Shown: positions 52,255 through 61,908, numbered from the stretch's first letter. The stretch: 64,000 nt of DNA from Nocardiopsis flavescens (GCF_900141985.1 NZ_FQZK01000003.1:124001-188000); one strand, 5' to 3'. Numbers and translations: made by a program. Notes: a model not told the origin generated them from the sequence alone.

Positions 52255-53124
52255 TTGCCTAAGCGCCGCAAAATCTCAGCCTTCGTGAAGATCCTCTTCG
52301 CGCTGTTCGTCGTCTGCGGTGTCCTCGTCGCGGGCGGTTACTACGTGTTGACCACCGTGGAGCCGATCACGACCGAGCCCGAGCCCGAGACGCAGTGCCG
52401 TGTGGACCTGGCCGACGGCAAGTACTCGCTCAAGGTCGAGCAGGCCGTGAGCGCGACCACGGTCGGCGGTGTGGCGTTCAGCCGGGACCTGCCGCCGGAG
52501 GCCGTGACCGTGGCCTACGCCACGGTGTGGCAGGAGACCGCGTTCTACAACCTGGAGTACGGCGACCGGGACTCGCTGGGGCTGTTCCAGCAGCGCCCGT
52601 CGCAGGAGTGGGGCGACCCGGAGGAGATCCTCGACCCGGTCTACTCCAGCAGGGCCTTCTACGACGCGCTGGTGGAGGTCGACGGCTGGGAGGGGCGCCC
52701 GGTGTTCGAGGCCGCCCAGGCGGTGCAGCGCAGCGCCGACGGCTACGCGTACGACCAGCACGAGAAGCTGTCGGCGCGGATGCAGGAGGTGTTCACCGGC
52801 ACCCGCGGATCCGGCCTGACCTGCTGGTACGACCGCGAGACGCTGGCCTCGCTCACCGGGGGCGAGGCCGACCCGGCGGGCGCGGAGCAGGAGATGGCGC
52901 GGGTGTTCGGGGTGGAGCCCGCGGCGCTGACCGACGCTCCCGAGTCCCCCACCGGCGACCGCGGCTGGGCGATGGCCCTGTGGGCCGTGGCCCACGCCGA
53001 GGAGTACGGGCTGACCTCGGTCGCCTACAACGACCGCGTGTGGCGCGCCTCCGACGGCACGGAGGGCGCCGCCGAGTGGCAGTCCTACGTCACCGACACC
53101 CGGGGCGAGCTGGTCCTCGGCTGA
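52255..53124 (+). CDS. Membrane-anchored lysozyme-like protein
   Basis: 289 residues from TTG 52255 (no ATG or GTG is available in frame near it; the ribosome site is weak). One N-terminal membrane helix (ILFALFVVCGVLVAGGYYVL), then an outside domain with CRVDLADGKYSL, AYATVWQETAFYNLEYG with a probable catalytic Glu, RDSLGLFQQRPSQEW and VYSSRAFYDALVEVDGW. The WQE / GLFQQRPSQ arrangement resembles lytic transglycosylase folds; relatives in actinobacteria are sometimes mis-named heavy-metal transporters. A wall-modifying role is inferred from the fold only. Divergent from dapD, with 179 bases between the starts. Confidence 0.8.
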   Translation: MPKRRKISAFVKILFALFVVCGVLVAGGYYVLTTVEPITTEPEPETQCRVDLADGKYSLKVEQAVSATTVGGVAFSRDLPPEAVTVAYATVWQETAFYNLEYGDRDSLGLFQQRPSQEWGDPEEILDPVYSSRAFYDALVEVDGWEGRPVFEAAQAVQRSADGYAYDQHEKLSARMQEVFTGTRGSGLTCWYDRETLASLTGGEADPAGAEQEMARVFGVEPAALTDAPESPTGDRGWAMALWAVAHAEEYGLTSVAYNDRVWRASDGTEGAAEWQSYVTDTRGELVLG

Positions 53125-53359
53125 CGCGCCCGCGGGGCCGCCGTGCACGGCGCCGCCCCGGGCCCCGCGCCACCCGCCCCGAACGACCGCTCCACGGCCG
53201 TCCCGCCGCCGGCCCCGGCCGTGCGCGCCCCGCCGGGGCCGGGGCACCGGCCGTCCGCACAGGGGCGGGTCCGGCCGGAGCGCCGCCGCCCGGGGTGCGG
53301 TCGCCGAACGCGGTCACACCACCCGGTGGCCGCCCCGCGGGGCACCGGCCCCGCCGCCG

Positions 53360-54466
53360 TCAGCCGCCCAGGCGCGCGACGGCGGCGTCGACCCGCTCGT
53401 CCGTGGCCGTGAACGCCACCCGCACCGCACCGGCCCCGGCGGGCCCGTAGAACTCGCCCGGCGCGACGAGGATTCCGCGCCCGGCCAGGTGCTCCACGGC
53501 CTCCCAGGCGTCGTGGTCGGGGTGGGACGCCCACAGGTACAGCCCCGCCTGGGAGTGCTCGATCCGCCATCCGGCCCCGGTGAGGGCCGCGCGCAGGCGG
53601 GCCCGGCGGGCGCGGTAGCGCTCCTTCTGCCCGGCGGCGTGCTCCTCGTCGTCCAGGGCGGCGCCCATGGCCGCCTGCACCGGGGCGGGCACGATCATCC
53701 CGGCGTGCTTGCGCACCGCCAGCAGCTCCTGGACCAGGGCCGTGTCGCCGGCGACGAACGCCGCGCGGTACCCCGCCAGGTTGGAGCGCTTGGACAGCGA
53801 GTGGACCGCGAGCAGTCCCTCGTGGGAGCCGTCGGACACGTCCGGGTGCAGGATCGACACCGGGGCCTCGCCCTCCCAGCCCAGGTCCAGGTAGCACTCG
53901 TCGGAGGCGACGACCGCGCCGCGCTCGCGCGCCCAGGCCACGACCTTGCGCAGGTGCGCCACGCCCAGGACGCGGCCGGTCGGGTTGCTCGGCGAGTTCA
54001 CCCACACCAGCCGCACGGGCGCCGGGCCCAGCGAGGTGAGGCCGTCGGCCGCGACCGGGGTCGCCCCGGCCAGGCGGGCGCCGATGTCGTAGGTGGGGTA
54101 GGCCAGCTCCGGGTGGACGACCGTGTCGCCGGGGCCGAGCCCGAGCAGGGTGGGCAGCCAGGCGACCAGCTCCTTGGAGCCGACCGTCGGCAGCACGCCC
54201 TCCCCGGTGACCCGCACCCCGTGGCGGCGCTCCAGCCAGCCGGTGATGGACGCGCGCAGCGCCGGGGTGCCCCAGGTCGCCGGGTAGCCGGGGCTGTCGG
54301 CGGCGTCGGCCAGCGCGGCGCGCAGGCCCGGCGGGACCGGGTCCACCGGGGTGCCCACCGAGAGGTCGACGATGCCGCCGGGGTGGTCCGCGGCGATCTT
54401 CTTGTACGGGGCCAGCCGATCCCACGGGAAGGCGGGGAGCCGGTCCGTCACGGGCCGCCGGGTCAT
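53360..54466 (-). CDS. dapC: Succinyldiaminopimelate aminotransferase
   Basis: 368 residues from ATG 54466 with GGAG 5 bases upstream. Class I/II PLP aminotransferase: IVDLSVGTPVDPVPPGLRAA, LPTVGSKELVAWLPTLL, LVWVNSPSNPTGRVLG, ASDECYLDLGW and the Schiff-base lysine in LAVHSLSKRSNLAGYR at about residue 220. It transfers an amino group from glutamate to N-succinyl-2-amino-6-ketopimelate in the diaminopimelate route. Its position next to fdxA, before mshB and away from dapD, is typical for actinobacteria. Confidence 0.93.
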   Translation of the reverse strand: MTRRPVTDRLPAFPWDRLAPYKKIAADHPGGIVDLSVGTPVDPVPPGLRAALADAADSPGYPATWGTPALRASITGWLERRHGVRVTGEGVLPTVGSKELVAWLPTLLGLGPGDTVVHPELAYPTYDIGARLAGATPVAADGLTSLGPAPVRLVWVNSPSNPTGRVLGVAHLRKVVAWARERGAVVASDECYLDLGWEGEAPVSILHPDVSDGSHEGLLAVHSLSKRSNLAGYRAAFVAGDTALVQELLAVRKHAGMIVPAPVQAAMGAALDDEEHAAGQKERYRARRARLRAALTGAGWRIEHSQAGLYLWASHPDHDAWEAVEHLAGRGILVAPGEFYGPAGAGAVRVAFTATDERVDAAVARLGG

Positions 54467-54529
54467 CGTGTCTCCATCGGGTCGCCCGGGCCGTCGCGGC
54501 CCGGGGGTCGGTCGGGTGTCCGTAAAGCG

Positions 54530-54569
54530 ATCGCGCCGACCCTCCCGGTTGCGGGGGGATCGGCGCGAT
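54530..54569 (-). terminator. Hairpin between fdxA and dapC
   Basis: Ten-base stem (54530-54539 with 54560-54569) and a 20-base loop, in the 184-base gap between fdxA and dapC on the minus strand. It suggests that fdxA has its own transcript end. Confidence 0.5.
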
Positions 54570-54650
54570 GGCGGTGCGATCGGGCGCAGGGGCGCCCTCT
54601 GCGCCACGGAGGCGCACCGGCGCGCGATCGGATGCCGAGGAAGGCCCGGC

Positions 54651-54971
54651 TCACTCCGCCTGCGGCGGCAGCTTCGCGATGAGGGGGTGGTCCCGGTCGA
54701 TCTTGCCCACCTTGGAGGCGCCGCCCGGGGAGCCGAGGTCGTCGAAGAACTCGACGTTGGCCTTGTAGAAGTCGGCCCACTGCTCGGGCACGTCGTCCTC
54801 GTAGTAGATGGCCTCGACCGGGCAGACCGGTTCGCACGCACCGCAGTCAACGCACTCGTCCGGGTGGATATACAGGCTGCGCTCGCCCTCGTAGATGCAG
54901 TCCACGGGGCACTCGTCGATGCACGCCTTGTCCATCACATCAACACAGGGCTGCGCGATGACGTAGGTCAC
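54651..54971 (-). CDS. fdxA: 7Fe-8S ferredoxin
   Basis: 106 residues from GTG 54971 with AAGGAG upstream. N-terminal PCVDVMDKACIDECPVDCIY supplies the cysteines of the 3Fe-4S cluster and one of the 4Fe-4S; HPDECVDCGACEPVCPVEAI carries the second cluster. The longer C-terminal extension (FYKANVEFFDDLGSPGGA) is typical of the FdxA branch. Small cytosolic electron carrier, often feeding cytochromes P450 or used under low oxygen. The dapC gene follows. Confidence 0.95.
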   Translation of the reverse strand: MTYVIAQPCVDVMDKACIDECPVDCIYEGERSLYIHPDECVDCGACEPVCPVEAIYYEDDVPEQWADFYKANVEFFDDLGSPGGASKVGKIDRDHPLIAKLPPQAE

Positions 54972-55163
54972 GTCGTACTCCTTGATCTCACCCCCGCGTT
55001 CCCACGGGGGAGGCGGGGACCTCGCAGAGACGTCCGTCGAGCACGGTCCGGCGTGCGGGCGCCCGGGCCCTGCCCCCGGCCTCTGCGAACGATTGGCACA
55101 GATGTCGTACTCCTAGTATGGCGGCGAAGCGGAGTCGTCGCACAATCGGGGGGCGCGTTGCAC

Positions 55164-55430
55164 ATGGCGGGTCGCCTGGTCCACCGGATCACGCCGGAGG
55201 ACACGGGCAGCAGGGTCTCCATCCGAATCCACCTCCCCGGAGGGGGGTTCACCGATATCGTCGGGGTGCTGGAGTCATGGAACGACGGCGTGCTCGCGGT
55301 GCGCCGCCGCGACGGCCGCGAGGCGCGCGTGGAGGAGTCGTCCATCGCCGGCAGCCGTGTCGTTCCCGACGTCCCCCCGCGTCGGCGCGGAACGGCCGGT
55401 GGGAGGCATTCTTCCGGCCCACCGGGGTAG
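55164..55430 (+). CDS. Small SH3-like domain protein
   Basis: 88 residues from ATG 55164; TTG 55158 is also possible. Compact beta-rich part: RLVHRITPEDTGSRVSIRIH, then GGGFTDIVGVLESWNDGVLA, VRRRDGREARVEESSIAGSR, VVPDVPPRRRG. The TDIVGVLESW and VVP segments look like the N-terminal domain of Rv0428c-type GNAT acetyltransferases, but no acetyltransferase part follows. It may be a stand-alone domain or a truncated remnant. Function is unknown. Confidence 0.7.
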   Translation: MAGRLVHRITPEDTGSRVSIRIHLPGGGFTDIVGVLESWNDGVLAVRRRDGREARVEESSIAGSRVVPDVPPRRRGTAGGRHSSGPPG

Positions 55431-55564
55431 GACGGTCTCAGTCCCGGACGGCCGCCCCCTGCCTCCGGTGACGACGCAGCACCGCGAAGTACCGCGCCCC
55501 CGACGGCACCCCCCGGCGGACACGCGGGCGCCAGGCACGGGGTTCCGGGGAGGTAGCGCGGTCC

Positions 55565-56920
55565 ATGGGTGAAGCAGTTGCGTCCGCGCTCGCCGAACTG
55601 GCCCGGCGCGACGGCCGGTCGGCGGAGATGGCCCGGCAGGCCCTGGACACGCTGGCCCCCGGCAACGACCTGGAGGGCCTCAACCAGCACGCCGTCCAGC
55701 GCTTCTGCTGGTTCGAGCTGCCCGCCCGCTTCTCCCGCGAGGACCGGCTGCCCGCGCTGCGCGCCCTGGGCTCCCTGTTCTCGCTGCTCCAGCTGTACCG
55801 CTACGAGCGGATCTGCTCCGCCCCGGCCACCGCCGACCTGCTGTCGGTCCACGGCGGGGACCACGGGGCCGGCGCCGCCGTGTACGAGCGGCTGATGTGG
55901 GAGTCGGGGGTGGAGCCCCCGGACCTGCCCGAGCTGACCTGGGGCACCGTGGTGGGCGACGCGGAGATCCGGGCCCGGCAGGAGACCGCCTCCGCGCTGG
56001 AGCTGGCGATCGCGCTGGGCGACGTGCGGCCCGGCGAGCAGGACTGGCGGCATTCCCAGGAGCGGTTCACCCGGTCCTTCCTGACCCGTCCGGACGACCG
56101 GGGGCTCAGCCACCTGGACCGGATCCGCGAGGAGCGGGTGCGGTCCTGGCTGTCCTCGGCGGCGCACCCGCACCGCCGGCACCTGTGGCCCCTGGTCGGC
56201 CGCATCATCGCCGGCGCCGACGTGCCGCGCACCGCGGACTCGGCCATGGCGCCCCTCCAGCGGCTGCTGGACCTGGCCGAGGACGGGATCGCACTCACCC
56301 AGATCGGCTACATCTCCCCCGGCGTCGTCCGGTCGATGTGCGAGGACTTCGGCTGGCGCACCTCCCCCGAGCCGCCGCGCAGCGAGACCGACGCGACCCA
56401 GCTCATCGCCCTGCACCAGATGGTGCGGGGCATGCGGGTGGTCCGCCGGTCCGGCCGCCGCCTGGTGCTGACCCGGCGCGGGCGCCAGCTGCGCGCGGAC
56501 CCCGAGGAGATGTGGCGGGCCGCCACCGAGACCCTGTGCCGCACCGGGGGCCCCGAGCAGGCGGCGGCGGAGACGCTGCTGGGCATGCTGCTGTCGCGCT
56601 CCCCCCGGGGCTCCGGCCCGCACTCCCGGCGCGGCGAGCCGGACATGGTCACCGCCGAGCGCCTGCTCACCGACTCCGGATGGACGGCCCCCGAGCCGCA
56701 GAGCCCGTCGGGGCGCCACGCGGCCTCGCACCGGCGCACCGCCGAGGCCGCCTCCGACCAGCTGCGGGCCATGGTCATGTCGGTGAGCTGGCTGCTGGAC
56801 GCCCTGGGCCTGCTGACCGGGGACGACGGGGACGGGCACCGCGAACTCACCTCCCCCGGGAAGGCGTTCGCCCTGGCCAGCCTGCACAAGTCGGCGGTCG
56901 CGCCGCGCGCGGTGGTCTGA
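55565..56920 (+). CDS. Uncharacterised protein with winged-helix-like parts
   Basis: 451 residues from ATG 55565. Mostly helical and soluble. Noteworthy stretches are AEMARQALDTLAPGNDLEGL, the acidic WESGVEPPDLPELTWG, and DLAEDGIALTQIGYISPGVV followed by VRRSGRRLVLTRRGRQLRAD, which reads like a winged helix unit. I know similar proteins from actinomycete genomes only as hypothetical. No membrane segment, no catalytic motif. The flanking genes (small SH3-like protein, site-2 protease) do not define a pathway. Confidence 0.82.
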   Translation: MGEAVASALAELARRDGRSAEMARQALDTLAPGNDLEGLNQHAVQRFCWFELPARFSREDRLPALRALGSLFSLLQLYRYERICSAPATADLLSVHGGDHGAGAAVYERLMWESGVEPPDLPELTWGTVVGDAEIRARQETASALELAIALGDVRPGEQDWRHSQERFTRSFLTRPDDRGLSHLDRIREERVRSWLSSAAHPHRRHLWPLVGRIIAGADVPRTADSAMAPLQRLLDLAEDGIALTQIGYISPGVVRSMCEDFGWRTSPEPPRSETDATQLIALHQMVRGMRVVRRSGRRLVLTRRGRQLRADPEEMWRAATETLCRTGGPEQAAAETLLGMLLSRSPRGSGPHSRRGEPDMVTAERLLTDSGWTAPEPQSPSGRHAASHRRTAEAASDQLRAMVMSVSWLLDALGLLTGDDGDGHRELTSPGKAFALASLHKSAVAPRAVV

Positions 56921-57019
56921 CCGGGGACGGCCCGCCGCAGTCCGGCACCCGCTGCGGACCGGTGCCCGACAGGGCCTAACCTGGAGCGCGGACAACCCCG
57001 CGCGACCAGCAGGAGCATC

Positions 57020-58063
57020 ATGCCCACGCCCGACCCGGCCCCGAAGGCGGAGACGCCCGACGCGACCGACACCCCGCGCACGGACTCCGCCGACCCCTGG
57101 GAGCGCATGCCCGAGGACGCGCTCAACCGCCCGGAGCTGGCGGAGCGCGGGCCCGGCACCGGCGCCGCCGGGCCGCGCGGGGACGCCGACGGGGCGGAGG
57201 CGGGCGGAGCGGGGGCGCCCCCCGCGAAGGCCGAGGAGGCCGGGACGGACGGGGGCGGGCGCGCGGGGGGCGTGTTCGACTTCCTGCCCAGCCCGGTGTT
57301 CGTCCTGGTCCTGGGCCTGACGGTGTTCGCCGGGTGGCTGTCCTGGCGGGCCGTGGAGTTGGACTGGGCCGCCGAGGACGCCAGTGTCACCCCGCTCATG
57401 CCGCCGCTGTTCATCCTGCTGGGCTGGATCGTCTCCTGTGCCGTGCACGAGTACGCCCACGCGCTCGCCGCGCACCTGGCCGGCGACCGCTCCCAGCGCG
57501 GCGGCGCCTACCTGCGCCTCAACCCGCTCGGGTTCGAGCACGCCTTCGCCGGGACCGTGCTGCCCGCGCTCTTCCTGGGCTTCGGTGCCTTCGGCCTCAA
57601 CGGGCCGCCCGCGTTCGTGGACTGGGAGCGCCTCCCCCGGGGCCGCCGGGTGATGGTCGCGCTGGCCGGGCCGCTGGCGAGCCTGGTACTGGCCGCCGCC
57701 CTGGCCGTGACCGTGTCCGTCCTGGTCCCCCCGGGCAACGACACCACCAACTGGGCCATCGCGGCGCTGGCGTTCCTCGCCTTCCTCAACCTGACGTCCG
57801 CGGTGATCAACCTGCTCCCCGTCCCGGGCCTGGACGGGTTCGAGGCGCTCGCCGCGGCCCTGCCCGGCCGGCCGTGGGTGTCCGTCGCGCGGGCGAACGC
57901 GCTGTTCGGCTCGGTGGCGGTGTTCGCGATCCTGTGGTTCCCGGTCCTGCGGGACCTGTGGGTCGGCCTGTTCTACACGCTGTTCCGCACGGCCATGCCC
58001 AACCCGACGTTCGAGGGCACCGTTTTCCTGGGCGAGCTGCTGCTCCGGTTCTGGAGCGCCTGA
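57020..58063 (+). CDS. Site-2 protease family (M50) intramembrane metalloprotease
   Basis: 347 residues from ATG 57020. A disordered Pro/Ala-rich leader (1-85) precedes about six membrane helices. Zinc-binding HExxH motif: SCAVHEYAHALAAHLAGDRS; LNPLGFEHAFAGTVLP; the third ligand region VINLLPVPGLDGFEAL (NxxPxxxxD type). It cuts membrane-bound substrates inside the bilayer, as in regulated release of anti-sigma factors, which would suit the RseA-type proteins in the window, but no link is proven. A terminator follows directly. Confidence 0.93.
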   Translation: MPTPDPAPKAETPDATDTPRTDSADPWERMPEDALNRPELAERGPGTGAAGPRGDADGAEAGGAGAPPAKAEEAGTDGGGRAGGVFDFLPSPVFVLVLGLTVFAGWLSWRAVELDWAAEDASVTPLMPPLFILLGWIVSCAVHEYAHALAAHLAGDRSQRGGAYLRLNPLGFEHAFAGTVLPALFLGFGAFGLNGPPAFVDWERLPRGRRVMVALAGPLASLVLAAALAVTVSVLVPPGNDTTNWAIAALAFLAFLNLTSAVINLLPVPGLDGFEALAAALPGRPWVSVARANALFGSVAVFAILWFPVLRDLWVGLFYTLFRTAMPNPTFEGTVFLGELLLRFWSA

Positions 58064-58077
58064 ACCCACGCGCGCAC

Positions 58078-58107
58078 GAGGGCCCCCGCCCGGCGGCGGG
58101 GGCCCTC
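58078..58107. terminator. Hairpin after the site-2 protease gene
   Basis: A 13-base perfect stem (58078-58090 with 58095-58107), loop CGGC, between convergent genes. No T tract on the plus strand. Confidence 0.75.
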
Positions 58108-58125
58108 GGCCGTGCGTTCCCCGGG

Positions 58126-58641
58126 TCAGCCCCGGCCGTCTCCGGGGGCCGGGGGCAGCCCGGCCAGAAAGGGGTTGCCGCCCCGGGAGCCGCGCACCAC
58201 GGCGATCGCCAGCGCCACCATGGCCCCGAAGAGGAAGCCGTAGTGGAGCAGGTGGTCGGTGAGCACGACGTCGCCGCCCGGCAGGTACACGGTGAGCGCC
58301 ATGGTGGCCGCCATGAACCCGGCGGCGAAGGCCAGGCCGCCCGAGACCCCGCCGACGCCCCACGAGCACAGGCGGCACAGGCCGTACAGGGCGGCCAGCA
58401 GCAGGACGAGCCCCACGACGCCCAGCGCCTGGGCGGGGGCGCCCGCCTCCCAGTAGCGGGTCAGCCAGCCCGCGCCGACCGCCGACAGCACCCCGGTCGC
58501 GAGCCCGACCGCCAGCAGCACCGGCAGGGTGACGGCCCGCAGCACCGCCGCCGCGACGGGGTCCTCCCCGCCGGGAGCCTCGTAGCGCGCCGGGTCGGCC
58601 CCCGTCACCGGCGCGGGGCCCGGGGCTCCGCCCGCGCTCAC
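58126..58641 (-). CDS. Uncharacterised membrane protein encoded with mshB
   Basis: 171 residues from GTG 58641, overlapping the mshB stop by four bases (GTGA). Five hydrophobic segments ([74 protein letters not shown] and part of the first) and a short charged tail. I take it to be the small membrane family that often follows mshB in actinobacteria. Translational coupling suggests a link to mycothiol metabolism or simply conserved order. Function unknown. Confidence 0.78.
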   Translation of the reverse strand: MSAGGAPGPAPVTGADPARYEAPGGEDPVAAAVLRAVTLPVLLAVGLATGVLSAVGAGWLTRYWEAGAPAQALGVVGLVLLLAALYGLCRLCSWGVGGVSGGLAFAAGFMAATMALTVYLPGGDVVLTDHLLHYGFLFGAMVALAIAVVRGSRGGNPFLAGLPPAPGDGRG

Positions 58642-59504
58642 AGGCCCTCGAAGAGGTCGGTCTCGAACTCCCCGGCCGGACGGCGCCGGCCCGGCCCGAG
58701 CAGCAGGGTGTAGTACTCCACGGCGTCGATCTCCTGGGCGATGTCGTTGGACAGGGCGAAGCGCGCGCCGTCCACCGTGATCTGCGTGGCGTGGGAGCGC
58801 ATGGCCAGCGCCTTGGACGCCCAGTGCGCGGTGGCGTCGATCCGCGTGGTGACCAGTTCGTCCGGGGTCCCCCGGGCGATGTCGGACACCGCGCGCGGCG
58901 GGGTGAACGGCCCCGCCTCCTCGCCGAGCCGGGCGATGGAGGCCTCGATCACCGAGACCGGCTGGGCGATCGCGTACAGCTTGCGGACCTGCCAGGGCGT
59001 GCCCGGCACCGCCCGCTCCGCCGCCTTCACGCACGCGCGCCGGGTGATCCGGTGCGCCTGGACGTGGTCGGGGTGCCCGTAGCCGCCGTTCTCGTCGTAG
59101 GAGACCAGCACGTGCGGGCGGACCTCGCGGATGACCTCCGCGAGCAGGCCGGCGGCCTCTTCCGCGTCGGCACCCGCGAACGCGCCCGCGCGGCCGTTGG
59201 AGGGGACGCCCTCCATCCCGGAGTCGCGGTAGCGCCCCGGGCCGCCCAGGAAGCGGTGGTCGCGCACCCCCAGGGAGACGCAGGCCTTGTCCAGCTCGCC
59301 GACCCGGTGATCGCCGAGGGTGTCGTCGCGGTCGGCCGCCAGGTGCGCGAGTCCGGCGGGGATGACCTCGCCCTCCTCGCCCCGGGTGCAGGTCACCAGG
59401 GTGACCCCCGCACCTTCGGCGGCGTACTTCGCCAGTGTGGCCCCGGTGACGATGCTCTCGTCGTCGGGGTGGGCGTGCACCATCATCAGTCGTCTGTCGG
59501 TCAC
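58638..59504 (-). CDS. mshB: GlcNAc-inositol deacetylase of mycothiol synthesis
   Basis: 288 residues from GTG 59504; the adjacent GTG 59507 is an equal choice. The zinc-deacetylase of the LmbE/PIG-L type: [20 protein letters not shown] near the N-terminus with Asp and His ligands, [15 protein letters not shown], and [20 protein letters not shown] with the third ligand. It removes acetate from 1-O-(2-acetamido-glucosyl)-inositol, the committed step to mycothiol, the thiol buffer of actinobacteria. A Mca-type conjugate amidase is the main alternative, but the short length and context favour MshB. Divergent from the S9 peptidase at 59651. Confidence 0.92.
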   Translation of the reverse strand: MTDRRLMMVHAHPDDESIVTGATLAKYAAEGAGVTLVTCTRGEEGEVIPAGLAHLAADRDDTLGDHRVGELDKACVSLGVRDHRFLGGPGRYRDSGMEGVPSNGRAGAFAGADAEEAAGLLAEVIREVRPHVLVSYDENGGYGHPDHVQAHRITRRACVKAAERAVPGTPWQVRKLYAIAQPVSVIEASIARLGEEAGPFTPPRAVSDIARGTPDELVTTRIDATAHWASKALAMRSHATQITVDGARFALSNDIAQEIDAVEYYTLLLGPGRRRPAGEFETDLFEGL

Positions 59505-59650
59505 CACGAGGTGAACAATACCGGCCGGATGCCCGCGATCCCTCCCGAACGGCCAGGTGGGGCGCGGACGTGCGGCGTGTCGGGCGGTTCGGGGACCCCG
59601 GCCGTCCACGGGGGCCGCGGGAACCGGGGGCGTGGGCCACAATCGGTCCT

Positions 59651-61861
59651 ATGAGCTTTCCTCGCCAACAGGCCCGTACCCTGCGGTTCACCCTCGGTGT
59701 GCCGCGTTCCTTCGAGGTGTCCCCGGACGGCGGGCGCGTCGCCTTCCTGAGGGGCCGCGACGGCATCGACACCGCCACGTGCCTGTGGGTGCACGAGGCG
59801 CAGGAGGGCACCGAGCGCGTGGTCGCCGACCCGCGCGCGCTCGGCGCCGACGACGAGAACCTGCCCCCCGAGGAGCGGGCGCGCCGGGAGCGGCTGCGCG
59901 AGAGCGGCGGCGGCATCGTGTCGTACACGGTGGACCGCGCGTTCACCCGCGCCGTGTTCACCCTGTCGGGCCGCCTGTTCTACGTGGACCTGGTGGGCGA
60001 GCGCGCCGAGCCGCGCGAGCTGCCCGCCGCCACCCCCGTCGTGGACCCGCGGATCAGCCCGGCGGGCGACCGGGTCGCCTACGTCAGCGGCGGCGCGCTG
60101 CGCGTCCTGGACATCGCCGGCGCCGAGGCCGACCACGGCGACCGCGTGCTGGCCGCCCCCGACGGCGACGGTGTCACCTGGGGCCTGGCCGACTTCATCG
60201 CCGCCGAGGAGATGGGCCGCTACCGCGGGTTCTGGTGGGCGCCCGACGGGTCGGCGCTGCTGGCCGCCCGGGTGGACGAGTCCCCCGTCGGCCGCTGGTA
60301 CGTCGACGACCCGGCCTCCCCCGAGCAGGAGCCCACCGCGCTGCGCTACCCGGCGGCGGGCACCGCCAACGCCGAGGTGCGGCTGGCCGCGCTGGCCGTC
60401 CCCTCGTCCGCGGAGTTCCGCGCGGCGGGCGCCCCGGAGCCGGTGTGGATCGACTGGGACCGGGAGGCGCTGCCCTACCTGGCCACCGCCGGGTGGACGA
60501 CCGGCCCGGACGGGTCGCCCACCGCCGTGTTCAGCGCGCTCTCCCGCGACCAGCGCACGCTCACCCTGTTCGGGGCCGACCCGGTGACCGGGCTGGCCAT
60601 GGAGACGCGCACCGAGGCCGACGGCGTGTGGGTGGAGCTGATGCCGGGCGTGCCCGCGCACACCGGCCGGGGCGACCTGGTGTGGATCGGCCGCGAGAAC
60701 GGCACCGGCGAGCGCCGCGTGTTCGTGGGCGGGCGGGCGGTCAGCCCCGCCGACGTGTACGTGCGCGGCGTGGTGGACGTGGACGGCGACCGCGTCCTGT
60801 ACTCGGGCTCCCCCGCCGACCGGCCCGGCGACATCTCGCTGTGGCTGCTGGACCCGGAGACCGGGCTGTCCTCCCCGGTCGAGCTACCGGGCCACGGCTG
60901 CTCGGCCTCGCCCGACGCCGACGCGCACAGCGGCCTGCGCTCGGGGCGGCTGCGCGGAGGCACCCTGGTGGTGCAGCACCGGTCGATGGAGTTCGCGGGG
61001 GTGCGCACCCTGGTGATCCGGGAGGCGGACACCGAGACCCGGCGCGGCACCGGGTCCATCGCGAGCTTCGCCGAGGCCCCGGACCTGCCCGATCCCCGGG
61101 TGGAGTTCTGGCGGGCGGGTGAGCGGGGCATCCCCTGCGCGCTGGTCCTGCCGTCCTGGTACCGCGACGACCTGCGGCCGCTGCCGGTCCTCATGGCCCC
61201 CTACGGCGGCCCGCACGCCCAGCGCGTGCTGCGGGCGCGCGGCGCCTTCCTGACCGCCCAGTGGTACGCCGAGCAGGGGTTCGCGGTGCTCATCGCCGAC
61301 GGCCGCGGCACCCCGGGCATCGGTGTGGAGTGGGAGCAGGAGGTCCACCTGGACCTGGCCTCCGGTGTGCTGGAGGACCAGGTCACCGCCCTGCACGACG
61401 CCGCGGAGCGGTTCGGCTCCCTGGACGTCTCCCGGGTGGGCATCCACGGCTGGTCGTTCGGCGGGTACCTGGCGGCGCTGGCCGTGCTGCGCCGCCCGGA
61501 CGTGTTCCACGCCGCGGTGGCCGGCGCCCCGGTCATCGACTGGCGGCTGTACGACACCCACTACACGGAGCGGTACCTGGGCCTGCCCCAGGACGACCCG
61601 GGCGTGTACGAGCGCAGTTCGCTGCTGGACGACGCCGCCGGACTGGAGCGCCCGCTGATGCTGATCCACGGGCTGTCCGACGACAACGTGGTGTTCGCGC
61701 ACACCCAGCGGATGTCCTCGGCGCTGCTGGCGGCGGGGCGCCGGCACACGGTGCTGCCGCTGTCGGGGGTGACCCACTCCCCGTCGGACCCGACGGTGTC
61801 GGAGAACCTCATGCTGCTCCAGGTGGAGTTCCTCAAGGACTCCCTGCGCGGCGACGCCTGA
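59651..61861 (+). CDS. S9 family prolyl oligopeptidase / dipeptidyl-peptidase
   Basis: 736 residues from ATG 59651. Residues 1-470 form a beta-propeller (repeated units such as FEVSPDGGRVAFLRG, RISPAGDRVAYVSGG and FWWAPDGSALLAARV). Residues 480-736 are the alpha/beta hydrolase domain: APYGGPHAQRVL, HGWSFGGYLAAL with the nucleophile Ser, HGLSDDNVVFAHTQ with Asp and GVTHSPSDPTV with His. No signal peptide. It cleaves small peptides, often after proline, in the cytosol. A 36-base palindrome follows its stop. Confidence 0.93.
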   Translation: MSFPRQQARTLRFTLGVPRSFEVSPDGGRVAFLRGRDGIDTATCLWVHEAQEGTERVVADPRALGADDENLPPEERARRERLRESGGGIVSYTVDRAFTRAVFTLSGRLFYVDLVGERAEPRELPAATPVVDPRISPAGDRVAYVSGGALRVLDIAGAEADHGDRVLAAPDGDGVTWGLADFIAAEEMGRYRGFWWAPDGSALLAARVDESPVGRWYVDDPASPEQEPTALRYPAAGTANAEVRLAALAVPSSAEFRAAGAPEPVWIDWDREALPYLATAGWTTGPDGSPTAVFSALSRDQRTLTLFGADPVTGLAMETRTEADGVWVELMPGVPAHTGRGDLVWIGRENGTGERRVFVGGRAVSPADVYVRGVVDVDGDRVLYSGSPADRPGDISLWLLDPETGLSSPVELPGHGCSASPDADAHSGLRSGRLRGGTLVVQHRSMEFAGVRTLVIREADTETRRGTGSIASFAEAPDLPDPRVEFWRAGERGIPCALVLPSWYRDDLRPLPVLMAPYGGPHAQRVLRARGAFLTAQWYAEQGFAVLIADGRGTPGIGVEWEQEVHLDLASGVLEDQVTALHDAAERFGSLDVSRVGIHGWSFGGYLAALAVLRRPDVFHAAVAGAPVIDWRLYDTHYTERYLGLPQDDPGVYERSSLLDDAAGLERPLMLIHGLSDDNVVFAHTQRMSSALLAAGRRHTVLPLSGVTHSPSDPTVSENLMLLQVEFLKDSLRGDA

Positions 61862-61865
61862 GCCG

Positions 61866-61901
61866 CCCGGTGCCGTGCGCCCGCGGGCGCACGGCACCGG
61901 G
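61866..61901. terminator. 36-base perfect palindrome between convergent genes
   Basis: The halves 61866-61883 and 61884-61901 are exact reverse complements with no loop base, lying in the 47-base gap between the S9 peptidase and kinase genes. Likely a two-way terminator without T tract. Confidence 0.7.
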
Positions 61902-61908
61902 ACCGGGC

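Noticed and set aside
54968..58378. A 1136-codon minus-strand open frame
   Set aside because: It crosses three plus-strand genes with clear motifs, one of them a site-2 protease, and encodes a Gly/Arg/Gln-rich shadow product.
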